This document shows, one piece after another, positions 6,042 through 12,939 of a DNA stretch of 34,872 nt (its first letter is position 1; each line of letters begins with the position of its first letter). The notes under the pieces are model-generated. The model was not told where the DNA came from. It saw only the letters and a list, made by a program, of their open reading frames with translations, and did no database searches. The DNA is from a virus. Location of the stretch: positions 1 to 34,872 of IMG/VR virus record IMGVR_UViG_3300046836_000226. One strand, written 5' to 3'. Position numbers and translations under genes: made by a program.

Positions 6042-9000
6042 TGCCGGTGCGATCCAGGCTCACCTCGATGTAGACCTGGCCGCGTTCAACCGCAAGCTCG
6101 ATGAGGCCGAGGCGCGGGTCAAGCGGTTCGAGGACGATCACCGCGAGCTGAAGATCACGCCCGTCATCGACCAGAGCGAGATGAGCCGTGCCCGGCAGGA
6201 GTTCAGCCGGTTCGACCAGCAGCTCACGCGGGACGCGATCCAGCGCTCACGCGGCTCGCAGGGCTCGGTGCTCGGCGGGCTGTTCGGCGGGAAATCGCTC
6301 CGCACCGCCGAAGGCGGCAGCGGCGGCAGGGCTGGCGTCAGCGGCCTGACGGCAGCCAGCCTGCTTGCGGGCATCGGGCGCGGCGGCGGGCCTGGCATCC
6401 TCGGCATCAGCGCACGGAACGCCGCGATCGTCGGCGGCGGCGGCATCCTGGCCGGGGCACTGCCAGCCGCAGCCGCGCTCGGCGGCGCGCTCGGCGTCGG
6501 CGCGGTCGGCGCGGGCGTTATCGGCCTCGGGGCCAAGACCCTGATCGGGACCAAGAAGGACCCCGGCCAGCTCTACGGCGCGGCTCAGCCGGTCGGCCAG
6601 GCGTTCGAGTCCACCATGAAGGCGGCTGCCCAGCCGCTGGTCGCGCCGCTGCGGACGGCGTTCGCTGAGATCCCGAAGATGCTGCATGATCTCCTGCCCG
6701 ATCTCAAGCAGCTCTTCGCCTCGGCTGGCACCCTGATCCAGCCGCTCCTGCACGGCATCAACGACCTGGCGCACATGGTCTTGCCAGGGCTGTCGGCAGC
6801 CCTGCGGGCGGTAGCCCCGCTGCTGCGCCCCATTCTCGACGGGTTCGGCCAGCTCATCGCCGGAATCCTGCCCGGCCTGGTCTCGCTGCTGCGGGCGGCT
6901 GCCCCCGTCATCACCGTGATTGCGGAGGTGCTCGGCACGCTGGGCCGCGACCTGGGCTCCATGCTGTCCGATTTCGCTCCCGTGCTGAAGCAGAGCGCCG
7001 TCATATTCAAAGCCTTGTTCGATGTGGTCGGTGCTCTGCTGCCAATTATCGGACAGCTTGCCGCAATCTTTGCACGAGCACTGGCACCGATCGTGTCCGA
7101 GTTCGCCAAGATCCTCGTGGCGCTGATGCCGACCCTGATCATCGTCGGCAAGGTGATCGCTGACCTGGCGGGCGCGGTCATCCTGGACCTGGTAGCCGCC
7201 TTCAAGGCCATCGCTGACGTCATCATCGGCATCTCGCCAGCCCTATCCACTTTTGCGAAGGCGTTTTCGCAGGTCTTCACGGTCCTCGAAAACAGCGGCG
7301 TGTTCGCCGTGATCGCGTCGGCGCTGGAGGCCGTCTCCAAGCCGCTGGCCACCATGATCAGCCAGATCCTGGTCGGGCTGACCCCGCTGCTGCCGCCGCT
7401 GATCAAGTTCCTGGGCCAGGTCACGACCGTGCTGGCCAAGGGGCTGGCGTCGGCCATCATCGCCCTGCTGCCGCCGCTGACCACGCTGGCCATGACCGTG
7501 ATCCAGGCCCTGGTCGAGCTGCTGCCGATCCTGCTGCCGCTGTTCACCGGGCTGGTCAACCTGCTGACACCGGTCTTCGTGCGGGTCATCCAGGATCTTG
7601 CCCTCGCCCTGTCCGCCGTCATCCGGGCGGTCCCGGCCTCGGTGCTGCGCGATATCGCGCTCGGGTTCCTGGCCATCTGGGCGGCCATCAAGATCGGCGG
7701 GCTGATCGCCTCGGTCTCCAACCCGGTCACGCTGATCGCCATCGCCGTGGGCCTGCTGATCGTCGGCATCGTGGAGCTGGCCAAGCACTGGAACCAGGTG
7801 TGGACCAACGTCAAGAACTGGGCCAAGGATGCCTGGGAGTTCCTGACTCACGGCTGGGGCCAGTTCCTGATGCCGGGACTGACCCTGATCCGGCTCGCTG
7901 TCGAGTTCGTGCGGACCCACTGGCGCGATGCCTGGCAGAACATGAAGGACATCGGCCACAACTTCTACACCTGGCTCTGGTCGGACTTCGGGGCCAAGAT
8001 CGTGCACTTCATCACGGTGACCCTGCCGAACGCCTGGTCGAGCGCGGTGGACTCGATCCGGCGGCTCTGGGGCAAGGTCGAGGACGTCGTGAAGGCCCCG
8101 GTCAAGTTCGTGATTGACAACGTGCTCGACGGCCTGATCAGCGTCTTTGACACCATTACCGGCGCGATCGGCCTGGGCAGCGTGCACATCAACCAGGTGC
8201 ACCCGTTCGGGCTGGCGGCTGGCGGCCGGATCACGGCTGGCACCGGCCCGGTCGCTGATGACGTGCTGATCCGGGCGTCCAAGGACGAGACCGTGGTCTC
8301 GGCGGCCGACAGCAAGACGCTGGCCCCGATCTTCGCCTGGCTGGGCATCCCCGGCTACCAGACCGGCGGCCGGGTCGGGCAGCCTCCGTCCATATCGGCA
8401 GCCCAGGCCCGGTTCGGGACCAGCGTCAGCCCGACCGGCGGCAGCCCGATCCCCGGCGGCGGGATCATCCACAACGTCACCCATGCGGTCGGCCAGGCCG
8501 CTGCCACAGTCGGCCACGCCATCGCCGGGATCGCGGGCAAGGCCATCGACGTCGGCAAGATGGGCCTGGCTTTCGTCACCGGCAACCGGAAGGCGTTCGA
8601 GAACGCCTTCGCGGACCTGCTGGGCCTGGGCACGGGCGGCGCAGCCGGGATCGTGGCCAAGATCCTGACCCAGATCCCGAAGAAGATGGTCACGGACCTC
8701 GTGAACTGGATCATGGGCAAGTCCGCCACGATGGGCAGCGGCGGCGAGATCGCCAAGTACGCCGCAAGCTTCCTGGGCAAGATACCCTATGTGTGGGGTG
8801 GGACTGCTGTTCCTGGTGGGGCAGACTGTTCAGGATTTGTCCAAGCGATCTATGAGCACTTCGGTATTGCTGCGCCCCGTACCTCCGAAGCGCAGGGCTC
8901 ATGGGTCAAGCGTGGTCCTCCCACTACCGGTGGCCTGGCCTTTTACCACAGTCCGGCTGGGGGAGCCGACCCTGGGCATGTCGCTATCGTGCGCAACGCG

Positions 9001-9738
9001 CTCCAGGTGATCAGCCAGGGCGGCGGCATGGGTCCGCAGCTCATGAATATCCACGCGATGCCGCTGTTGTGGACCGGCGTCCCGCCCGGCGGGCTGGGCG
9101 GTGCCAAGGGCGGCCACGGCGGCGTCCCCGCCAATGCCGGTGCGATGGCCGCCTACTTCGCTAGCCACGGCTTCACCCGCAACGCCATCGCCGGGCTGCT
9201 GGGCAACATCGAGCAGGAGTCCGGCGGCGATCCGATGGCCGGGACCAACCCGCCAGGCCGGGGCCTGATCCAGATCCTGGGCGACCCCGGCGGGTCGCTG
9301 GCCCAGGAGCTGGCCCGGACCATGGTCTACATCGCCCAGAACGGGTCCGTCGCGGACATCAACGCGCACGCCGGGACGCCCACTGAGGCCGCCGTCTACT
9401 TCAGCGACAAGTACGAGCGGCCCGGCAACCCGATGATCCAGAACCGCATCGCAGGCGCGAACGCCTCCTACGCGGCCGGGTACGCCAAGGGCGGGGTGAT
9501 CCGCGAGCCCATCATCGGCTTCGGCGGCTCGGGCCGGGTGTACACCTTCGGGGAGAACGGCGCGGAGTACGTGACGCCAGCCGGTCCTGGCGGGGGTCCG
9601 CCGGGCGGGGCGATGATAGGGAACGTGCACATCCAGCTTCCCGAGGGGCAGACCGTGGCCCGTGCGCTGAGCGAGCTGACCTACTGGCTGAAGGTCGCCC
9701 AGCAGCAGGGCTTCGCGGGGGTGCTCCCCGGTGGCTGA
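6034..9738 (+). CDS. Tape measure protein with NlpC/P60 and lysozyme-like domains (1234 aa)
   Basis: It starts at GTG 6034, overlapping the chaperone frame by eight bases. Residues 1-75 are a charged coiled coil (FNRKLDEAEARVKRFEDD). From 85 to about 660 there are long Ala/Gly/Leu/Val-rich hydrophobic helices typical of tape measure proteins, which set tail length and enter the host envelope. At about 910-1000 is an NlpC/P60-type peptidase with an ADCSGF motif (Cys 932) and DPGHVAIV (His 982). At about 1035-1150 is a phage tail lysozyme-like domain with LLGNIEQESGGDPM (Glu 1060 and 1062). The peptidase stretch uses more T-ending codons than its surroundings. The C-terminus overlaps the next gene by eight bases. 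Confidence 0.92.
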   Translation: MFDAGAIQAHLDVDLAAFNRKLDEAEARVKRFEDDHRELKITPVIDQSEMSRARQEFSRFDQQLTRDAIQRSRGSQGSVLGGLFGGKSLRTAEGGSGGRAGVSGLTAASLLAGIGRGGGPGILGISARNAAIVGGGGILAGALPAAAALGGALGVGAVGAGVIGLGAKTLIGTKKDPGQLYGAAQPVGQAFESTMKAAAQPLVAPLRTAFAEIPKMLHDLLPDLKQLFASAGTLIQPLLHGINDLAHMVLPGLSAALRAVAPLLRPILDGFGQLIAGILPGLVSLLRAAAPVITVIAEVLGTLGRDLGSMLSDFAPVLKQSAVIFKALFDVVGALLPIIGQLAAIFARALAPIVSEFAKILVALMPTLIIVGKVIADLAGAVILDLVAAFKAIADVIIGISPALSTFAKAFSQVFTVLENSGVFAVIASALEAVSKPLATMISQILVGLTPLLPPLIKFLGQVTTVLAKGLASAIIALLPPLTTLAMTVIQALVELLPILLPLFTGLVNLLTPVFVRVIQDLALALSAVIRAVPASVLRDIALGFLAIWAAIKIGGLIASVSNPVTLIAIAVGLLIVGIVELAKHWNQVWTNVKNWAKDAWEFLTHGWGQFLMPGLTLIRLAVEFVRTHWRDAWQNMKDIGHNFYTWLWSDFGAKIVHFITVTLPNAWSSAVDSIRRLWGKVEDVVKAPVKFVIDNVLDGLISVFDTITGAIGLGSVHINQVHPFGLAAGGRITAGTGPVADDVLIRASKDETVVSAADSKTLAPIFAWLGIPGYQTGGRVGQPPSISAAQARFGTSVSPTGGSPIPGGGIIHNVTHAVGQAAATVGHAIAGIAGKAIDVGKMGLAFVTGNRKAFENAFADLLGLGTGGAAGIVAKILTQIPKKMVTDLVNWIMGKSATMGSGGEIAKYAASFLGKIPYVWGGTAVPGGADCSGFVQAIYEHFGIAAPRTSEAQGSWVKRGPPTTGGLAFYHSPAGGADPGHVAIVRNALQVISQGGGMGPQLMNIHAMPLLWTGVPPGGLGGAKGGHGGVPANAGAMAAYFASHGFTRNAIAGLLGNIEQESGGDPMAGTNPPGRGLIQILGDPGGSLAQELARTMVYIAQNGSVADINAHAGTPTEAAVYFSDKYERPGNPMIQNRIAGANASYAAGYAKGGVIREPIIGFGGSGRVYTFGENGAEYVTPAGPGGGPPGGAMIGNVHIQLPEGQTVARALSELTYWLKVAQQQGFAGVLPGG

Positions 9739-10651
9739 CCCGACGCTGGCGACCGGCCAGTACTCGATCGGCCGCGAGGGCGGCCCCGGCTTCGTCTACG
9801 GGCGCGGGGCCAGCTCGATCCAGATCCAGCGGACGGACACCGACACCGGCTCGCTGGTGGTCCAGGACCAGGCGGTCACCGGGCACGACGGCCTGCTGTT
9901 CGGCATCGACACGATGCCCGGCATGGTGATCACCCAGACCGGCTTCGTGCTGACCTCGCCAGCCCAGGGGGCGCTGGCCATGGACGCCTACAGCGCCCTG
10001 GCCGGTGCCTGGAACGATCCCAGTGTGCGGCTGGCGGACAACGCGGTGCAGGTGCTGCGCGGCTACTACCCCGGCAGCAGCGTGGTCCGGCGCACCTACG
10101 GGCGCGGGCGCAAGATCGCCCCGGTGTACGGCACGGTCTACCAGGGCGTGGTGCCGTTCACCAGCCAGTTCCAGAGCGCCGACACTATCTGGTACTCCGA
10201 CACCCCCACCGTGCTGAACCTGACCCAGCGGCCGAGCTTCCTGGGCACGTTCACGCCGCCGATGATCCCGCCCTACCAGCTCAGCGCCTCCAACATCTTC
10301 CAGCAGAGCGCGATCGTCAACATCGGCTCGCTGCCGACCTGGCCGGTGATCGTCTTCACCGGGCCGATCAGCTATCCGGGGCTGAGCTACGTCAACACGC
10401 CGGTCTCGGTCGGGTACAACGGCATCCTGAAGGCTACCGACGTGCTGACCATCGACACCCGGCCGTGGGCGCGGACGGCGATGCTGGGTAATGCCAGCGT
10501 GGCCGGTGCGCTCACCGGCAGCGCCATGATCAGCATGCAAGCACAGCCAGGATCAACCGTCGTGAAGTTCACCGGGCAGGACAGCACCGGCCAGGCCACC
10601 TGCGTGATCACCTGGCGGAACGCCACCCTGGCGATCGGAGGAAGCGCGTGA
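9731..10651 (+). CDS. Distal tail protein-like minor tail protein (306 aa)
   Basis: The GTG at 9731 overlaps the tape measure stop. The gene directly after the tape measure usually encodes the distal tail (Dit) ring, the base of the tail tip. This protein has the expected beta-rich make-up: an N-terminal YSIGREGGPGFVYGRGASSI, a middle with VRRTYGRGRKIAPVYGTVYQ and FQSADTIWYSDTPTVLNL, and a C-terminal half with WPVIVFTGPISYPGL and ATDVLTIDTRPW, the pattern of Dit/siphovirus tail component proteins in actinophages. The length of about 300 residues is normal. It overlaps the next gene by four bases. Confidence 0.7.
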   Translation: MADPTLATGQYSIGREGGPGFVYGRGASSIQIQRTDTDTGSLVVQDQAVTGHDGLLFGIDTMPGMVITQTGFVLTSPAQGALAMDAYSALAGAWNDPSVRLADNAVQVLRGYYPGSSVVRRTYGRGRKIAPVYGTVYQGVVPFTSQFQSADTIWYSDTPTVLNLTQRPSFLGTFTPPMIPPYQLSASNIFQQSAIVNIGSLPTWPVIVFTGPISYPGLSYVNTPVSVGYNGILKATDVLTIDTRPWARTAMLGNASVAGALTGSAMISMQAQPGSTVVKFTGQDSTGQATCVITWRNATLAIGGSA

Positions 10652-11610
10652 CCTTCCAGAGCGCCGTCTACGCGGTTGACGGCAACGCCGAGAGCGGCAA
10701 CTTCCTGCGGCTGATGCTCCAGTCCTCCACCGCCGGGGCGCAGGGCGTGATCGGCGCGACGGACCTGCTGGTCACCGCCACCGGCCCGGCTACCGCCGGG
10801 ATCGTGATCGCGGGCGGGGCCTGCATCGTGCTCGGCGTCGAGACGCCTTACCAGGGCAGCTACTACGGCTACAACGTCGGCAACGACACCAGCCTGACCA
10901 TCGGGGCCACGGCTGGCTCGGCCCGCTCGGACCTGGTGGTGGTCCGGGCCGAGGACCCCACCTGGTCAGGATCTCCGTGGGGCGGGCCTGCCTCGGGGCA
11001 GATCCTGTTTCCCCGCGTGATCTCCGGTGTCTCATCGAGCGCCACCACCATGCCCGGCGGGCAGTCCGGCATCCCGCTGTGCCGGATCGACATGCCGCCG
11101 TCCGTCAGCGTGGTGCAGGCGGCCTACATCCACGACCTGCGCAACGTCGCCCAGCCGCAGCGGGTCATGCAGGTGATCGGCGCGCAGGACACCACGGTCA
11201 GGAACTGGACCGTGGGTACGGCTGGCGTGGCCTGGCCGCCCGGCGCGAACTGGCAGATCCCGGTCCCGAGCTGGGCCACGATCATGCAGGTCAACTGGCA
11301 GATCAACGACGCGCTGTGGCAGTCCGGCTGGGCGCGCGGCTACGTCAACCCGTTCTTCGGGACCTCGGTCGGGGCACCCAACCTGGTCATGCCGCAGACC
11401 CTGGTCTCGATCCCCACCGCCACCGGCCCGTACCGGCACAGCATCGCCGGGGGCTTCTCGATTGCCGTCCCGCCCGGCCTGCGCGGCACCACCCAGACCC
11501 TGCAATTCAAGCAGGTCACCGATGGCACCCAGGTAGGCATCCTGTCCGTCGATGAGGGCAGCTCCTATGCCGTCGTCTATGAGTTCCAGCAGATCGCCGC
11601 CCTGGCGTAA
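10648..11610 (+). CDS. Minor tail protein (320 aa)
   Basis: The start is GTG at 10648 after GGAGGAAGC, overlapping the Dit-like gene by four bases. The protein is Gly/Ser/Val-rich and beta-like. Its N-terminal half contains SAVYAVDGNAESGNFLRLML and a segment with LGVETPYQGSYYG and SARSDLVVVRAEDP; the latter type of sequence is common in actinophage minor tail proteins that precede the tail tip. The middle has IPLCRIDMPPSVSVVQAAYI followed by DLRNVA. The C-terminus (GSSYAVVYEFQQIAALA) is again beta. It probably forms part of the tail tip or baseplate. No enzyme motif is seen. Confidence 0.65.
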   Translation: MTFQSAVYAVDGNAESGNFLRLMLQSSTAGAQGVIGATDLLVTATGPATAGIVIAGGACIVLGVETPYQGSYYGYNVGNDTSLTIGATAGSARSDLVVVRAEDPTWSGSPWGGPASGQILFPRVISGVSSSATTMPGGQSGIPLCRIDMPPSVSVVQAAYIHDLRNVAQPQRVMQVIGAQDTTVRNWTVGTAGVAWPPGANWQIPVPSWATIMQVNWQINDALWQSGWARGYVNPFFGTSVGAPNLVMPQTLVSIPTATGPYRHSIAGGFSIAVPPGLRGTTQTLQFKQVTDGTQVGILSVDEGSSYAVVYEFQQIAALA

Positions 11611-11618
11611 GGAGAGAC

Positions 11619-12326
11619 ATGACACATCCCGATTTCGCATCGGCGTCCGAGCGGCTGACCGTGGGCGTCGAGCTGAGCCTTCAGGACTTCGTGCGGGTCA
11701 GCACGTCGTTCAACGTGAAACGTTACGACGCGGACATGACCGACTACGCGATGAAGCAGATCGGCTACGGGGACTGGCTCCCGCCGCTGACCTGGCGCGG
11801 CCTGACTCCCGACGAGTTCGCCAGCGTCGGCATCGGGCCGTACGACGAAACCCAGCAGGATGACTGCAACCTGGTCACCCAGGCTGGCTGGGTGGTGCTC
11901 CTGGGCGGCGTGGCGGGTACCTCGATCACCAACAAGTTCAGCGCCACGCAGGGCCGGATCGGCGTCGGCACGGGCGCGACCGCCGCCGCTTACGCCAACA
12001 CGACACTGGTCGGGGACACGGGCGGCGGCTCGACCACGAGCTACTTCCAGCTCGTTTCCGGCGCACCGGCCATCGCCACCGGCTCATCGCCTCCTACCCT
12101 GACGCTCACCGCGAGTTTCGCGGGCGGCAACGCCAACTTCGCCTGGGCTGAGTTCGGCTCGGACAACTGGAACGCCTCGGGCGTGACGGCTACCGGCCTG
12201 GGTGCCAACGAGGTCTTCTTCAACCGGGGAGTCAGCGCCCAGGGCACCAAGGCGGCCGGGCAGACCTGGACCGCCACCGAGACCATCAGCTTCGGATTCC
12301 CATCGGGGTCCGGCACCGTTAGCTGA
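11619..12326 (+). CDS. Minor tail protein, hypothetical (235 aa)
   Basis: TAAGGAGAGAC gives a ribosome binding site before the ATG at 11619. The N-terminal 100 residues are mixed (LTVGVELSLQDFVRVSTSFN, WLPPLTWRGLTPDEF). From about residue 100 the sequence is Thr/Ala/Gly-rich and beta-like (IGVGTGATAAAYANTTLVGD, NANFAWAEFGSDNW), similar in style to receptor-binding or structural tail domains. It ends in TISFGFPSGSGTVS. No family is identified with confidence. It belongs to a block of tail genes with overlapping stops and starts. Confidence 0.65.
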   Translation: MTHPDFASASERLTVGVELSLQDFVRVSTSFNVKRYDADMTDYAMKQIGYGDWLPPLTWRGLTPDEFASVGIGPYDETQQDDCNLVTQAGWVVLLGGVAGTSITNKFSATQGRIGVGTGATAAAYANTTLVGDTGGGSTTSYFQLVSGAPAIATGSSPPTLTLTASFAGGNANFAWAEFGSDNWNASGVTATGLGANEVFFNRGVSAQGTKAAGQTWTATETISFGFPSGSGTVS

Positions 12327-12913
12327 TGTCCAACTACAAGCCAGCCGGAACCGAGCTGAAGTACGCCAGCTACGCGCTGGCCACCACCTCGGTCCCGACT
12401 GCCGCTGCCGTCACCGTCACAGCCGGGCAGCCGCCGATCATCATCCCGGCCGGGTACTTCTCCGACACCGGGGACTGGGCCAGCTCGGCGCGGCTGGTCA
12501 TGGGCGGGCTGATGAGTACCGCCGCCACCATCCCGACCTGGAACTGGGGCATATACGCGGCGGTCGCCACCACCAGTGCCCCGGCGTTCGCCACCACGCT
12601 GGCGCTCGCCACCACCGGGGCGGCAGCCCCGCCGGGCGTGGTCACCAACGTGCCGTGGTGGCTGATCGTTGACATCGGGCTGCGCACTCTCGGGCTCGGC
12701 GCGGCCAGCACCCTGGTGTGCTGGGGCATGATCCAGTCCACGGCGGTCAACGCGGCCGGTGAGCTGACCTTCCCCGGCACCGGGGCCTACACCCCGCCAT
12801 CGACGTACGACGCCAGCCAGGGCTATGTGCTGTGGCCCGGCCTGACGCTGAGCGCGGCCACGGCTGGCAACACGATCACTACCCAGTACGCCAAGCTCTA
12901 CCTGGAGAACTGA
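12326..12913 (+). CDS. Minor tail protein, hypothetical (195 aa)
   Basis: The ATG shares a base with the upstream TGA. The sequence is Ala/Thr/Val/Pro-rich. It contains IIIPAGYFSDTGDWASSARL, several Trp residues (TWNWGIYAAV, VPWWLIVDIGLRTLGLG) and ends in TQYAKLYLEN. The make-up suggests a jelly-roll or beta-sandwich capable of surface exposure. No membrane segment is convincing. It is likely to be a tail tip component because its neighbours on both sides are. The family is not recognised. Confidence 0.6.
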   Translation: MSNYKPAGTELKYASYALATTSVPTAAAVTVTAGQPPIIIPAGYFSDTGDWASSARLVMGGLMSTAATIPTWNWGIYAAVATTSAPAFATTLALATTGAAAPPGVVTNVPWWLIVDIGLRTLGLGAASTLVCWGMIQSTAVNAAGELTFPGTGAYTPPSTYDASQGYVLWPGLTLSAATAGNTITTQYAKLYLEN

Positions 12914-12939
12914 GGGCCTTGCCCCGGAGGTGAGGCCCA

